Source of the DNA: Streptococcus australis ATCC 700641
GTDB taxonomy: Bacteria; Bacillota; Bacilli; Lactobacillales; Streptococcaceae
Direction: 5' to 3'
Assembly (NCBI RefSeq): GCF_000186465.1
Contig: NZ_GL636091.1
Location: forward strand, 424,970-488,969
Length of the DNA: 64,000 nt
Within the stretch, counting starts at the first letter, position 1. Each line of letters begins with the position of its first letter. Made by a program: the position numbers and the translations under genes. The notes beneath the pieces are model-generated. The model was given only the letters and a program-made list of their open reading frames with translations, ran no database searches and was not told the DNA's origin. Of this stretch, positions 46,036-56,065 are shown piece after piece.

Positions 46036-48579
46036 ATGGCAGCAGAAAAAATATCACCTGGCATGCAGCAATACCTAGATATCAAAAAAGACTATCCGGA
46101 TGCGTTTTTGCTCTTTCGGATGGGGGATTTTTACGAGCTCTTTTATGAAGATGCCGTCAATGCAGCACAGATTTTAGAGATTTCTTTGACCTCTCGGAAT
46201 AAAAATGCAGAAAATCCGATTCCCATGGCTGGAGTTCCCTATCATTCGGCCCAGCAGTACATCGATGTCTTGATCGAAAAGGGCTATAAGGTGGCTATTG
46301 CAGAGCAGATGGAAGATCCCAAGCAAGCCGTCGGTGTGGTCAAACGGGAAGTGGTCCAAGTCATTACTCCGGGGACCGTTGTTGATTCGACCAAGCCAGA
46401 CAGCGCCAACAACTTCCTAGTAGCCTTGTCTCATGATGCGACGGACTATGGCCTTGCCTATATGGACCTAGTGACCGGGGAGTTTCAGGTCACCAGTCTG
46501 AATGATTTTGCCATGGTATGTGGGGAGATCCGCAACCTACGGGCGCGGGAGATTGTCCTGACCTACTCCTTGTCAGAAGGTGAAGAAAGAGTCCTTCTTG
46601 GCCAAATGAACCTCTTGCTCTCCCCTATCTCAGAAGTGGCGGAGGATGTCCAACTTTTAGGGGCTGAGTTGACTCATTTGGAGAGAATAGCAGCTGGAGG
46701 CTTGCTCCGATACGTCCAGGAAACCCAGAAGCGGGAACTCCACCATATCAAGCCTGCCCATCACTATGAAGTCCGTGATTTCTTGCAGATGGATTATGCG
46801 ACTAAGGCGAGTTTGGACTTGACAGAGAATGCTCGGACTGGCAAAAAACATGGCAGCCTCTACTGGCTTCTAGATGAAAGCAAGACAGCCATGGGAGGCC
46901 GTCTCTTGCGGGCATGGATCCAGAAGCCTTTGATGGACCGCCATCGGATTGAAGAGCGCCAAGAGATTATCCAAGTCTTCTTGGATCATTTCTTTGAGCG
47001 AAGCGATCTGGCAGATCGTCTCAAGGGTGTCTATGACATCGAGCGTTTGGCCAGTCGGGTCTCCTTTGGTAAGACCACTCCCAAGGACCTCTTGCAGTTG
47101 GGCGAAACCCTGCGCCATGTTCCCTTGATCAAATCGCTCTTGGTCGAGATGGGAGAGCCGGTGCTAGACCTCCTCATCGCCCAGTTAGATGAGCTACCAG
47201 AGCTTTGCCGACTCATCGAAGCGGCGATTGATCCGGATGCCCCGATTGTTCTGACAGAAGGCAATATCATCCGTACGGGCTTTGACCCAACTCTGGATCA
47301 GTACCGTGTCGTCCTCCGAGAAGGGACCGGCTGGATTGCAGAGATTGAAGCCAAAGAACGGGAAGCCAGTGGCATCACAGGACTTAAAATTGACTACAAT
47401 AAAAAAGATGGCTATTATTTCCATGTGACCAATTCCCAATTATCCCGTGTACCAGCCCATTTCTTCCGCAAGGCGACCTTGAAAAATTCTGAGCGCTTTG
47501 GGACAGAGGAACTGGCTCGGATTGAAGGGGAGATGCTAGAAGCTCGGGAACAGTCGACTAGCCTAGAGTATGCGATTTTCCTACGGATCAGAGAGGAAGT
47601 CGGCAAGTACATCCAGCGCCTGCAGTCCCTAGCCCAAGCTCTAGCAACGGTGGACGTCTTGCAAGGCTTGGCCTGTGTGGCTGAAAGACAACAACTGACT
47701 CGGCCAGTCTTCCAAGAGGCGCGTGATATCCGGATTGAGAAGGGTCGTCATCCAGTTGTTGAGAAGGTGATGGGAGCTCAAAGCTACATCCCCAACAGCA
47801 TTTCCATGGATGAGACTTGTGATATCCAGTTGATTACGGGGCCTAATATGAGCGGGAAGTCCACCTATATGCGCCAGTTGGCCATCATTGTCATTATGGC
47901 TCAGATTGGTTCCTTTGTACCGGCTCAAGCGGCGACCCTTCCTCTCTTTGATGCCATTTATACCCGGATTGGGGCTGCAGATGACTTGGTGTCCGGCCAA
48001 TCGACCTTTATGGTTGAGATGATGGAGGCCAACAATGCCATTCGCCAAGCGACTCCGGCTTCTCTTATCTTGTTTGATGAGTTGGGACGGGGGACGGCGA
48101 CCTATGATGGGATGGCTCTGGCTCAAGCCATCATCGAATACATCCATGACCGGACAGGTGCCAAGACGCTCTTTGCCACCCACTACCATGAGTTGACCGA
48201 CCTGGAGCAGACCCTATCTCGCTTGCGCAATGTCCACGTCGCAACCTTGGAGAAGGATGGCCAAGTGACCTTCTTGCACCGGATTGAAGAGGGACCAGCG
48301 GATAAATCCTATGGGATCCATGTGGCAAAGATTGCCGGGCTGCCAAGCGATCTCTTGAAGCGGGCAGATACTATCTTGAGTCAATTAGAAGGCCAAAGCC
48401 ACGAAGTGCCGATGGCGACTCCAACACAAGAATCCTCTCCACAGGTCGGAGAACAGATATCCTTGTTTGAAGCAACTTCCTCCCACTCTGTCTTAGAAGA
48501 GTTGAAGAATCTCGATATCTACAATATGACCCCGATGGAAGTCATGATGGCAGTTGCCGAGATGAAAAAGAGAATATAA
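46036..48579 (+). CDS. mutS: DNA mismatch repair protein MutS (HexA)
   Basis: Mismatch recognition ATPase, 847 residues. The N-terminal mismatch-binding domain has the Phe-x-Glu motif in [12 protein letters not shown] (about residues 36-38 for F-Y-E); then come connector, lever and clamp domains, and the ABC-type ATPase with Walker [15 protein letters not shown] (about 605), [12 protein letters not shown] and [15 protein letters not shown] precedes the ATG. The region is visibly richer in G and C codons than the mal genes. mutL lies 1.5 kb downstream, separated by the structured element and the LytTR pair. Confidence 0.97.
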   Translation: MAAEKISPGMQQYLDIKKDYPDAFLLFRMGDFYELFYEDAVNAAQILEISLTSRNKNAENPIPMAGVPYHSAQQYIDVLIEKGYKVAIAEQMEDPKQAVGVVKREVVQVITPGTVVDSTKPDSANNFLVALSHDATDYGLAYMDLVTGEFQVTSLNDFAMVCGEIRNLRAREIVLTYSLSEGEERVLLGQMNLLLSPISEVAEDVQLLGAELTHLERIAAGGLLRYVQETQKRELHHIKPAHHYEVRDFLQMDYATKASLDLTENARTGKKHGSLYWLLDESKTAMGGRLLRAWIQKPLMDRHRIEERQEIIQVFLDHFFERSDLADRLKGVYDIERLASRVSFGKTTPKDLLQLGETLRHVPLIKSLLVEMGEPVLDLLIAQLDELPELCRLIEAAIDPDAPIVLTEGNIIRTGFDPTLDQYRVVLREGTGWIAEIEAKEREASGITGLKIDYNKKDGYYFHVTNSQLSRVPAHFFRKATLKNSERFGTEELARIEGEMLEAREQSTSLEYAIFLRIREEVGKYIQRLQSLAQALATVDVLQGLACVAERQQLTRPVFQEARDIRIEKGRHPVVEKVMGAQSYIPNSISMDETCDIQLITGPNMSGKSTYMRQLAIIVIMAQIGSFVPAQAATLPLFDAIYTRIGAADDLVSGQSTFMVEMMEANNAIRQATPASLILFDELGRGTATYDGMALAQAIIEYIHDRTGAKTLFATHYHELTDLEQTLSRLRNVHVATLEKDGQVTFLHRIEEGPADKSYGIHVAKIAGLPSDLLKRADTILSQLEGQSHEVPMATPTQESSPQVGEQISLFEATSSHSVLEELKNLDIYNMTPMEVMMAVAEMKKRI

Positions 48580-48580
48580 A

Positions 48581-48602
48581 AAACAGTTCATTTGAACTGT
48601 TT
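48581..48602 (+). terminator. Hairpin after mutS
   Basis: AAACAGTTCA-tt-TGAACTGTTT, a ten-base-pair stem directly after the mutS stop. It takes the place that the 12923 hairpin takes before copy 1 of the structured element. Confidence 0.7.
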
Positions 48603-48917
48603 CAGATTGAAGATAAAGTAATTTTAAAAACTTTCCTTAGGTGAGTACGGACGTCAGCGAACTTCGTAGAAGTTCCATGATTAATTAAGATACAAAGGGC
48701 GTTCTCGGATAAAGTCAAAATAGGAAGTTCGACGCAGAATCTTTAGATTCTAGGAGGACTTATCTTTTTGACACAATCCGAAGCCTGTGTTCAATTCGTA
48801 TTGAGCCTAAGGTCTCAATAATTCCGAGTGCCTGAAACACAGTTGTTTCAGGCACTTTTCTCACAGTGGAAAGTTTTTCATCTTCTTAAATGACTAAAAA
48901 ATAAAAGTCATTTTTTT
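48600..48917 (+). repeat. Structured intergenic element, copy 2 (with an extra arm)
   Basis: Same plan as copy 1. The outer stem is AAAAACTTTCC / GGAAAGTTTTT (48626-48636 with 48868-48878), with GTGAG/CTCAC inside, hairpin GAACTTC/GAAGTTC (48659-48675), hairpin TATTGAG/CTCAATA with the identical loop CCTAAGGT (48799-48820) and a 13-bp hairpin (48827-48856) whose arms differ from copy 1. CCTTAGG at 48635-48641 again matches the loop. A further self-complementary arm of about 120 bases (48676-48798) is present only here. A terminator hairpin ATGACT/AGTCAT with seven T closes it (48890-48917). Confidence 0.85.
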
Positions 48918-48924
48918 GAATTCC

Positions 48925-49383
48925 TCAGGCTTTCCCTTGCAACTGTTGGTTGATATCTTCTACTTTTTTCTTGTAAATGCGATAAGAAACCGCCCAGATA
49001 ACCAAGTACACAAGGCTAAACTCTATAATGACGGAGATGTAGAAGCTGATTTGGATTGGGAACCAGCCTCCCAAGGTTGCCAAAGGTAGAAAACCAAAGA
49101 GCATCAAAAGGTAGTGGCTGAGGGTCGCACGGAGGAGGCTCCAGTCTTTGTTGAACAGGTTTTTTCCTAAGCTGAAGAGCAAGCCGATGCCAGCCCATAT
49201 AAGGATACAATAGAGCATGACAAGGGATCCATGCACGTCGTGGGCTTGCATCCATTGTCCAACGCCTGAATTTGGACTGAGAGGCATGTAAGTGGAAGGT
49301 GAGTTTAGGAAAGAAAAGACGATAGAGAGGGTAAGGCCGATGAAGATGCCTTTAGAGGCATTCGATAGATGAGTCTTTAACAT
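48925..49383 (-). CDS. DUF3021 membrane protein, likely partner of the LytTR regulator
   Basis: A 152-residue protein with four hydrophobic segments (about 12-30, 52-72, 88-106, 112-135) and a short charged tail. It fits the DUF3021 proteins encoded beside LytTR regulators. In the LytTR regulatory systems of streptococci (HdrRM, BrsRM of S. mutans), the membrane protein holds the regulator inactive; that role is inferred here. It overlaps the LytTR gene by seven bases and is co-translated with it. Confidence 0.78.
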   Translation of the reverse strand: MLKTHLSNASKGIFIGLTLSIVFSFLNSPSTYMPLSPNSGVGQWMQAHDVHGSLVMLYCILIWAGIGLLFSLGKNLFNKDWSLLRATLSHYLLMLFGFLPLATLGGWFPIQISFYISVIIEFSLVYLVIWAVSYRIYKKKVEDINQQLQGKA

Positions 49384-49817
49384 GATAATTTCTCCTTAAT
49401 AGCTTTTAAATAGCGACGAGACGAATAGGTGATGGTCCCGTTTTTCAGATTGATTTGGACCGATCCGCTGCTGGTAAAATGCAGGTGATCGATTTCTTTG
49501 GTATTGATAATTTCAGATTGGGAAATTTTTAAAAAATAGATGGGCAAGTCTTGAGAGAGTTGGTAGAGGGGGCCGGTGAGGATGAAGTGATCATCCTTTG
49601 TTTCCCCAACGACTTGACGGTTTTCAATATAGAACCGATGAAACAAGTGAGTCTCTACAAGATAGGTTTCCCCCTCCTTCTTCGCTCTCAAGCGTTCCTT
49701 CTGGTCCAATTCCTCAATGAATTGTTGGACTTTCTGGATGCGTTCACTAGGTTGTGGCCCTGTGATGGCTACGCCTTCTTCTTGAAAATGGGGGTCAATG
49801 GTAACTGTTACTTTCAT
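49377..49817 (-). CDS. LytTR-type DNA-binding regulator
   Basis: A 146-residue protein without a receiver domain. The C-terminal half is a LytTR domain (KDDHFILTGPLYQL, then FLKISQSEIINTKEIDHLHF and the ending GTITYSSRRYLKAIKEKL). The N-terminal half is the short DUF-type region usual in HdrR/BrsR-like regulators. The ATG at 49817 follows AGAAGGGA by six bases; an in-frame start at 49835 has no such site. With the overlapping DUF3021 gene it forms a two-gene LytTR regulatory system. Its targets cannot be read from this window. Confidence 0.82.
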   Translation of the reverse strand: MKVTVTIDPHFQEEGVAITGPQPSERIQKVQQFIEELDQKERLRAKKEGETYLVETHLFHRFYIENRQVVGETKDDHFILTGPLYQLSQDLPIYFLKISQSEIINTKEIDHLHFTSSGSVQINLKNGTITYSSRRYLKAIKEKLSC

Positions 49818-50021
49818 ACAAATCCCTTCTAACATATTAACGTCAGGTAAGCGATCCGCTAGCAGGACTTCTTGCTTACAAGTCTATTAAACACTTTTTC
49901 AGGCATCAAGACAAGGCTTTTCGCATATTCGGTCAGTTTGTCTGTTTATCTGGTAGAAGACCGGTATCTTTAATGGAGCTGGAGCACAAGGTTTTATAAA
50001 GGGAGGCCTTCCTTGGAGATA

Positions 50022-50030
50022 TGGTATAAT
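50022..50030 (+). promoter_or_regulatory. Extended -10 promoter for mutL
   Basis: TGGTATAAT, 41 bases before the mutL ATG. The rest of the gap 49818-50021, which must also hold the LytTR promoter on the minus strand, shows no repeat I can support. Confidence 0.65.
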
Positions 50031-50070
50031 AGTTCTACCTATGCGCGTATAAAACATAAGAGGGGAAGCT

Positions 50071-52020
50071 ATGTCACAGATTATCGAATTACCAGAAATT
50101 CTAGCCAATCAAATCGCTGCCGGTGAGGTCATCGAGCGCCCTGCTAGTGTGGTCAAGGAACTGGTTGAAAACTCCATCGATGCGGGAGCTAGTCAGATTG
50201 TCGTAGAGATCGAAGAAGCTGGCTTAAAGAGCATTCAAATCACGGATAATGGACAAGGGATTGCCCATGAGGAAGTGGAATTAGCCCTTCGTCGCCATGC
50301 CACTAGTAAGATCAAGAGTCAAGCCGACCTCTTTCGCATTCGGACACTAGGCTTCCGTGGCGAGGCCTTGCCGTCTATTGCCTCTGTCAGTGTCATGACC
50401 ATCCTGACAGCTCAGGAAGGAGCTAGTCATGGGACCAAGCTAGAGGCTAAAGGGGGCGAAATCACTTCTCTTGAGCCGGCGACTAGCCCTGTGGGGACTA
50501 AAATCACAGTTGAGGACCTCTTTTTCAATACACCAGCCCGCCTCAAATATATGAAGAGCCAGCAGGCAGAGTTGTCCCATATCGTCGACATTCTCAACCG
50601 CCTGAGTCTGGCCCATCCAGAGATTGCCTTTACCTTGATCAATGACGGCCATGAAATGACACGGACGGCAGGAACGGGGAATCTCCGTCAAGCCATCGCA
50701 GGAGTCTACGGGCTCGCTACCGCTAAGAAAATGGTTGCCATCGAGACAGGTGATTTGGACTTTGAAGTGTCGGGCTTCGTCTCTTTGCCAGAATTGACCC
50801 GGGCCAATCGCAATTACATTAGTCTCTTTATCAACGGTCGTTACATCAAGAATTTCTTGCTCAATCGGGCCATCTTGGACGGCTACGGCAGTAAACTCAT
50901 GGTTGGACGCTTCCCGATAGCGGTCATCAATATTCAGATTGACCCCTATCTAGCGGATGTCAATGTCCACCCGACCAAGCAAGAGGTGCGCATTTCTAAA
51001 GAACGAGAACTAATGGCCTTGATCTCCCAGGCCATTGTCTCCGCTTTGAAAGAGCAGGATCTGATTCCAGATGCTTTGGAAAATCTAGCCAAGTCGACGC
51101 TTCGTCGAACAGAAAAACCAGTCCAGACCAGCCTCCCTCTAAAAGAAAATAGCCTCTATTACGACCGAGACAAGGGAGACTTCTTTGTCCGTCCAGAGGT
51201 TGCAGAATCCCAGCCAAGTGGTGAATTGACCCCAGAGCAAACGGTTCTCTTTGCCTCAGAAGAGGGAAATCAGGAGGCTAAATCACCAGCCATCAAATTT
51301 GCGGAGCGAAAGGCGCCTCAGTATGATCAACTGGACCATCCAGAGTTGGATCTAGCTAGTCTAGATAAGGCTTATGACAAGTTGGAAGGAGAAGAACATT
51401 CGACCTTCCCAGAGTTGGAATATTTCGGTCAGATGCATGGGACCTATCTCTTTGCCCAAGGCAATGGGGGTCTTTACATCATTGACCAGCATGCGGCCCA
51501 AGAGCGGGTCAAATACGAAGAATACCGGGAGAGCATCGGGGACGTAGACGGCAGTCAGCAACAACTGCTGGTGCCTTATATCTTTGAATTCCCTGCAGAC
51601 GATCTGATCCGCCTGCAACAGCGTAAACACCTCCTAGAGGAAGTGGGCGTCTATCTAGAAGAGTACGGAGCCAACCAGTTGATCTTGCGGGAGCATCCGA
51701 TTTGGATGAAGGAAGAAGAGATCGAGTCGGGTATCTATGAGATGTGTGATATGCTCCTTTTGACCAAGGAAGTGTCCATCAAGAAATACCGGGCGGAGTT
51801 GGCCATCATGATGTCTTGCAAACGCTCCATCAAGGCCAATCACACACTGGACGATTACTCCGCACGGGATCTCATCTACCAACTGTCCCAATGTGACAAC
51901 CCTTATAACTGTCCCCACGGCCGTCCCGTCTTGGTCAACTTCACCAAATCGGACATGGAAAAGATGTTCCGACGCATTCAGGAAAATCACACTAGCCTAC
52001 GAGAATTGGGCAAATATTAA
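50071..52020 (+). CDS. mutL: DNA mismatch repair protein MutL (HexB)
   Basis: GHKL ATPase that links MutS to downstream repair; 649 residues. N-terminal ATPase motifs: [33 protein letters not shown], and VDVHP-type [11 protein letters not shown] ending the ATPase domain. The C-terminal dimerisation domain contains [14 protein letters not shown]. The endonuclease motif DQHA-x2-E-x4-E is present in that segment, and [12 protein letters not shown] is the metal-site region, as in Gram-positive MutL with nicking activity. ruvA and tag follow closely, so they may share the transcript. Confidence 0.96.
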   Translation: MSQIIELPEILANQIAAGEVIERPASVVKELVENSIDAGASQIVVEIEEAGLKSIQITDNGQGIAHEEVELALRRHATSKIKSQADLFRIRTLGFRGEALPSIASVSVMTILTAQEGASHGTKLEAKGGEITSLEPATSPVGTKITVEDLFFNTPARLKYMKSQQAELSHIVDILNRLSLAHPEIAFTLINDGHEMTRTAGTGNLRQAIAGVYGLATAKKMVAIETGDLDFEVSGFVSLPELTRANRNYISLFINGRYIKNFLLNRAILDGYGSKLMVGRFPIAVINIQIDPYLADVNVHPTKQEVRISKERELMALISQAIVSALKEQDLIPDALENLAKSTLRRTEKPVQTSLPLKENSLYYDRDKGDFFVRPEVAESQPSGELTPEQTVLFASEEGNQEAKSPAIKFAERKAPQYDQLDHPELDLASLDKAYDKLEGEEHSTFPELEYFGQMHGTYLFAQGNGGLYIIDQHAAQERVKYEEYRESIGDVDGSQQQLLVPYIFEFPADDLIRLQQRKHLLEEVGVYLEEYGANQLILREHPIWMKEEEIESGIYEMCDMLLLTKEVSIKKYRAELAIMMSCKRSIKANHTLDDYSARDLIYQLSQCDNPYNCPHGRPVLVNFTKSDMEKMFRRIQENHTSLRELGKY

Positions 52021-52040
52021 GTAAACGATAAAGGAAGATT

Positions 52041-52634
52041 ATGTACGAATACATTAAAGGAATTTTAACGAAAATCACCGCTAAATACATCGTGGTGGAA
52101 ACGGCTGGGATCGGCTATCTCTTGCATGTGGCCAACCCCTATGCCTACTCTGGTAAAATGAATCAAAAGGTGCAAGTTTATCTGCACCAAGTGGTCCGTG
52201 AAGATGCTCACCTTCTCTATGGCTTTGCGACTGAAGAAGAGAAACAGCTCTTTTTAAACTTGATCTCAGTCTCTGGGATTGGACCTGTCTCAGCTCTGGC
52301 TATCATTGCTGCAGATGACAATGCAGGCCTTGTCCAAGCCATCGAAAGCAAGAACATCACCTACTTGACCAAGTTTCCAAAGATCGGCAAGAAAACAGCC
52401 CAACAGATGGTTTTGGACCTAGAAGGTAAGATCAATCTTGATCTAGAAGATGCACCAGCTCAGTCTAAGGCCAAAGTTGCAGAAGAAAACCAAGCCCTTG
52501 AAGAAGCTATGGAAGCCATGTTGGCATTGGGCTACAAGGCAACGGAACTTAAGAAAATCAAGAAATTCTTTGAAGGAACTTCTGATACTGCTGAAAACTA
52601 CATCAAGTCTGCCCTGAAGATGTTGGTGAAATAG
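52041..52634 (+). CDS. ruvA: Holliday junction branch migration protein RuvA
   Basis: A 197-residue tetrameric junction-binding subunit of RuvAB. An OB-fold N-terminus ([20 protein letters not shown]) is followed by tandem helix-hairpin-helix motifs ([16 protein letters not shown] and [19 protein letters not shown], about 70-125) and the flexible RuvB-binding C-terminal domain ([19 protein letters not shown]). Start 20 bases after mutL with AAGGAAG. ruvB is not nearby, as usual in streptococci. Confidence 0.96.
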   Translation: MYEYIKGILTKITAKYIVVETAGIGYLLHVANPYAYSGKMNQKVQVYLHQVVREDAHLLYGFATEEEKQLFLNLISVSGIGPVSALAIIAADDNAGLVQAIESKNITYLTKFPKIGKKTAQQMVLDLEGKINLDLEDAPAQSKAKVAEENQALEEAMEAMLALGYKATELKKIKKFFEGTSDTAENYIKSALKMLVK

Positions 52635-52643
52635 GAGAAGAAG

Positions 52644-53207
52644 ATGCCAAAACGTTGTGGCTGGGTTAAAATGAACAACCCTCTCTATGTAGCCTACCAT
52701 GATGAAGAATGGGGTCGGCCCCTCCATGATGACCAGGCGCTTTTTGAGTTGCTCTGTATGGAGACCTATCAGGCTGGCCTATCTTGGGAGACGGTGCTCA
52801 ATAAACGGCAGGCTTTCCGAGAATCTTTTCATGGTTACCATCTTCAACGCGTCGCAGAGATGACGGATGAAGAACTGGAATCCTTGTTAGACAATCCAGC
52901 TATCATCCGAAATCGTGCCAAGATCTTTGCGACACGGGCCAATGCTCAAGCCTTTCTACAAGTCCAGAAGGAATTTGGATCGTTTGATGCTTATCTTTGG
53001 TCTTTTGTCAATGGGAAAACCATCGTCAATGATGTTCCAGATTACCGGCAGGCTCCAGCGAAGACAGCTCTTTCTGAGAAGCTAGCCAAGGACCTCAAAA
53101 AGCGTGGTTTTAAGTTCACCGGACCAGTCGCAGTTTTATCCTACCTACAAGCAGCAGGCCTGGTCAATGATCATGAGAATGATTGTGAATGGAAAAACGG
53201 TGGTTAG
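52644..53207 (+). CDS. tag: DNA-3-methyladenine glycosylase I
   Basis: A helix-hairpin-helix base-excision enzyme removing 3-methyladenine; 187 residues. Family residues: RCGWVKMNNPLYVAYHDEEW with the zinc-ligand cysteine and histidine at the N-terminus, LCMETYQAGLSWETVLNKR, KIFATRANAQAFL and the C-terminal zinc ligands in GLVNDHENDCEW. Nine bases after ruvA with GGAGAAG, so part of a mutL-ruvA-tag repair unit. Confidence 0.95.
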   Translation: MPKRCGWVKMNNPLYVAYHDEEWGRPLHDDQALFELLCMETYQAGLSWETVLNKRQAFRESFHGYHLQRVAEMTDEELESLLDNPAIIRNRAKIFATRANAQAFLQVQKEFGSFDAYLWSFVNGKTIVNDVPDYRQAPAKTALSEKLAKDLKKRGFKFTGPVAVLSYLQAAGLVNDHENDCEWKNGG

Positions 53208-53244
53208 TTAGTATAGGTAACTAGAGTATCTGAGAATATAGAAA

Positions 53245-53270
53245 AAAGCTGAGAAATTCATCTCAGCTTT
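53245..53270. terminator. Bidirectional terminator between tag and the S66 gene
   Basis: Ten-base-pair stem AAAGCTGAGA / TCTCAGCTTT with loop AATTCA. On the minus strand the stem contains the stop codon of the S66 peptidase gene (53263-53265), so termination starts within the coding end. Confidence 0.88.
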
Positions 53271-54300
53271 CTTTGTTATAGTCAAAGCGAATGACTTGCT
53301 CCGTTGCATCTACATGGGCGTGGACTCCGAAGGGGACAATAGCTCTTGGAGTTGCGTGTCCAACATTCAGATTATAGACAATTGGGATATTGCTGTCAAT
53401 GATATCCAATAGTGCCTCTTTATAGTCGTCATAGAAAGTTTCATCCATAGGTTTTCCGACCAAGAGTCCACTGATGACTTCAAATATCCCAGTTTCTTTT
53501 AAAGCCTGCAACATTTTTTTGAAATCATCAGGTTCAGGCTTTTCTTCACTTGTTTCTAGCAATAGAATCTTTCCTTTCCAGTCGGATAAGTCAGGGAAGA
53601 GTCTGTACTTTTGGCAGAGTTCTGTACTGTCTACATATCGAGAGTTGTCAAAGATATCGTAGAGGGATTCGAGGCAACCACCGAGGATTTTTCCCTCGAA
53701 CTGGGCAGTTCCTTGTAACAAGTCAAAACCTGTATTTGTATGGCTGACACGAGGTGTTCCCAGAGCCTTGGGACTGAAGTCAGTCCGTTCCTCATACCAA
53801 AGGTCGCTAGGGCGGATTTCTGAGATTTTTCCAGTCTCAATCAATTCTTTAAAGTAGTGGAGGCTGTATGGCAACATTTCTTTGTCTAACTCACAAATGT
53901 CTGCTAAAAAGGATTGACCATAAAAAGTCTTGATTCCTAGTTTATGCAACATGAGGTGGTTCATAGTTGTATCCGAGAAGCCAAGAAAAATTTTTTGTTT
54001 GATAACCTTTTGTAGTTGGTCATTTTCAAAAAGATAAGGCAATAAACGATAGGTATCGTCTCCACCGATGGCGCATAAGATCATGTCGATGCTTTCATCA
54101 GAAAATGCCTGCATCAAATCCTCCGCACGAGCTTCAGGATGTTCTTTGATAAAGTCTAAGCCTTTTAGTGAATGAGGTAAAAAGATAGGATTGAGTCCGA
54201 GGTCTTTGAGTCGTTGGACCCCCAAGTCCACTTCGTGCTTGACAAAGTCCTCTCCGATAATCCCACTAGATAAACTTATAATACCAATAGTAGAAACCAC
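53263..54300 (-). CDS. S66 family peptidase (LD-carboxypeptidase/MccF-like)
   Basis: A 345-residue cytosolic protein of the S66 family, which includes LD-carboxypeptidases of murein recycling and the microcin C immunity peptidase MccF. Family segments: GIISLSSGI at the N-terminus, ILCAIGGDDTYRLLPYL (about 96-112), GFSDTTMNHLMLHK, the glutamate in KILGGCLESLYDIF (about 208) and the histidine in NLNVGHATPRAIVPFG (about 318). In MccF the nucleophile serine sits in GGMNSN; the equivalent position here reads threonine (GGDDTY). Substrate is unknown. Transcribed alone on the minus strand. Confidence 0.8.
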   Translation of the reverse strand: MVSTIGIISLSSGIIGEDFVKHEVDLGVQRLKDLGLNPIFLPHSLKGLDFIKEHPEARAEDLMQAFSDESIDMILCAIGGDDTYRLLPYLFENDQLQKVIKQKIFLGFSDTTMNHLMLHKLGIKTFYGQSFLADICELDKEMLPYSLHYFKELIETGKISEIRPSDLWYEERTDFSPKALGTPRVSHTNTGFDLLQGTAQFEGKILGGCLESLYDIFDNSRYVDSTELCQKYRLFPDLSDWKGKILLLETSEEKPEPDDFKKMLQALKETGIFEVISGLLVGKPMDETFYDDYKEALLDIIDSNIPIVYNLNVGHATPRAIVPFGVHAHVDATEQVIRFDYNKES

Positions 54301-54650
54301 ATCTCATCCTCCTAGAAAAAATTGATGCTATTGTATCACAAAAAATGAGGGGAAACAACAAGAATTAGAGCCAGAAGAAGGCTTTTAGATCAAGAAAGAA
54401 GTAAAAAAGCAACCGCTCGATATGGTTGCTTCAGAATATAGATAAACTCTATCAACAATAGAAAATAGCCCTTTAGAAGTTGATTACCACATAGTTAAAA
54501 CTCTTGGGAATGTTGATGTAATAGTGTTTCTAAGAATTTTTTACTTTATACTCTAAAAGAAAAAGATTGAAGAAAGTTGTCCAAAATGGACTTTATCTTC
54601 AATCTGTTTTTTAAATAATTTAGGAAATTGTGTTAAAATGAAATGAAAAT
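54301..54650. other. Gene-free stretch between the S66 gene and cinA
   Basis: No credible gene. It contains a hairpin AAGCAACC/GGTTGCTT (54407-54431) with a T run only on the minus strand, and the long hairpin described at 54564. The part between 54432 and 54563 shows nothing I can support. An extended -10-like TGTTAAAAT stands at 54631-54639 upstream of cinA. Confidence 0.6.
54564..54612 (+). terminator. Long terminator-like hairpin upstream of cinA
   Basis: AGATTGAAGA (54564-54573) pairs with TCTTCAATCT (54596-54605) around an inner GTCCA/TGGAC, followed by GTTTTTT. No gene precedes it on the plus strand within 1.3 kb, so it would insulate cinA-recA or end a short RNA. Confidence 0.7.
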
Positions 54651-54658
54651 TACGAATA
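54651..54658 (+). promoter_or_regulatory. cin-box (ComX/SigX promoter element) for cinA
   Basis: TACGAATA, an exact match to the streptococcal late-competence element bound by the alternative sigma factor ComX, 18 bases upstream of the cinA ATG. This fits cinA-recA as known late-competence genes. Confidence 0.88.
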
Positions 54659-54676
54659 GTATAAGTAGGAGGCACC

Positions 54677-55945
54677 ATGAAGGCGGAAATTATTGCAGTT
54701 GGAACAGAAATTCTAACAGGACAAATTGTCAACACCAATGCTCAGTTCTTGTCTGAAAAATTGGCTAGTTTAGGGATTGATGTCTATTATCATGTGGCGG
54801 TAGGAGATAATGAAGGTCGTCTCTTCTCGACCATTGAGACAGCTTCAAAACGCAGTGATTTGGTGATTTTATGTGGTGGACTTGGGCCAACAGAGGATGA
54901 TTTGACCAAGCAAACCCTTGCTAAGTTTTTAGGGAAAGAACTGGTTTTTGATCCAACAGCGCTTGCCAAACTCGACACCTTCTTTGCCAGTCGCCCTGAT
55001 TATGTACGGACGCCCAATAATGAGCGACAAGCACAATTGATTGCCGGTTCAATCCCCCTTCAAAACCGTACAGGTCTCGCGGTTGGAGGTTTGATTGAAG
55101 TCGATGGTGTGACCTATGTCGTTCTACCTGGTCCACCAAGTGAGTTAAAACCCATGGTCAATGAACAATTGGTGCCTCATTTGACAACAGGGGAGCAGCT
55201 CTTTTCAAGAGTCTTGCGCTTCTTTGGGATTGGGGAAAGCCAGCTGGTTACGATCCTAGCAGATATCATTGAAAAGCAGAGTGATCCGACGGTGGCCCCT
55301 TATGCCAAGACAGGAGAAGTGACCTTGCGTCTGTCTACAAAGGCGAAGGATCAAGCCTCAGCGGATGCGAAGCTCGATGTCTTAGAAAAGGAAATCTTAT
55401 CACGCCACACCCTGGATCATCAACCCTTGCATGAACTGTTTTACGGTTATGGGGATGACAATTCGATGGCCAAGGTGGCCTTTGATCTCTTGAAAGGGAC
55501 TGGTAAGACCATTACAGCTGCAGAAAGCCTGACGGCTGGCCTTTTCCAAGCGACTTTGGCAGATTTTTCAGGGGCGTCCAGCATCTTCGCGGGTGGTTTT
55601 GTCACCTATAGTCTGGAAGAAAAAAGCAAGATGTTGTCTATTCCAGCTCAAGAGTTAGAGCAACATGGAGTGGTGTCTCACTTTACAGCTCAAGCCATGG
55701 CTTCACAGGCCCGTAAGTTAACAGGATCCGATTATGGTGTTAGCTTGACCGGAGTTGCGGGGCCAGATAGTCTAGAAGGGCACCCAGCAGGGACTGTCTT
55801 TATCGGACTTGCGACTCCAAATGGAGTGGATAGTGTCCAAGTCAATATCGCTGGACGTAGCCGGGCGGATGTCCGCGAAATTGCAGTCCTTCATGCCTTT
55901 AATTTGGTACGCTTGGCTGTATTAAATGGTGAAAATTTGGTATAA
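54677..55945 (+). CDS. cinA: Competence-induced protein CinA
   Basis: A 422-residue protein induced in competence; in pneumococcus it helps bring RecA to the membrane. The N-terminal MoCF/COG1058 domain ([43 protein letters not shown]) and the C-terminal CinA domain with nicotinamide-nucleotide amidase features ([39 protein letters not shown]) are complete. AGGAGG precedes the ATG. Its last codons overlap the recA promoter, so recA can be made both with cinA in competence and alone. Confidence 0.96.
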   Translation: MKAEIIAVGTEILTGQIVNTNAQFLSEKLASLGIDVYYHVAVGDNEGRLFSTIETASKRSDLVILCGGLGPTEDDLTKQTLAKFLGKELVFDPTALAKLDTFFASRPDYVRTPNNERQAQLIAGSIPLQNRTGLAVGGLIEVDGVTYVVLPGPPSELKPMVNEQLVPHLTTGEQLFSRVLRFFGIGESQLVTILADIIEKQSDPTVAPYAKTGEVTLRLSTKAKDQASADAKLDVLEKEILSRHTLDHQPLHELFYGYGDDNSMAKVAFDLLKGTGKTITAAESLTAGLFQATLADFSGASSIFAGGFVTYSLEEKSKMLSIPAQELEQHGVVSHFTAQAMASQARKLTGSDYGVSLTGVAGPDSLEGHPAGTVFIGLATPNGVDSVQVNIAGRSRADVREIAVLHAFNLVRLAVLNGENLV

Positions 55946-55946
55946 T
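55938..55946 (+). promoter_or_regulatory. Constitutive recA promoter overlapping the cinA stop
   Basis: TGGTATAAT spans the last bases of cinA and its TAA. About 115 bases of leader follow, in which AGGAAATG (from about 55986) can pair with CATTTCCT (to about 56039), a large imperfect hairpin before the recA ribosome binding site. Confidence 0.7.
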
Positions 55947-56065
55947 GAAGTTCGTGCCAAATGAAGAATAATTCTAAAAATGGATAGGAAATGTGCCTTT
56001 CAAAGACCGGAAAACGTCAGTGAGTTGCATGCATTTCCTGTATAGCAAAAACATAGGAGAAAAGA

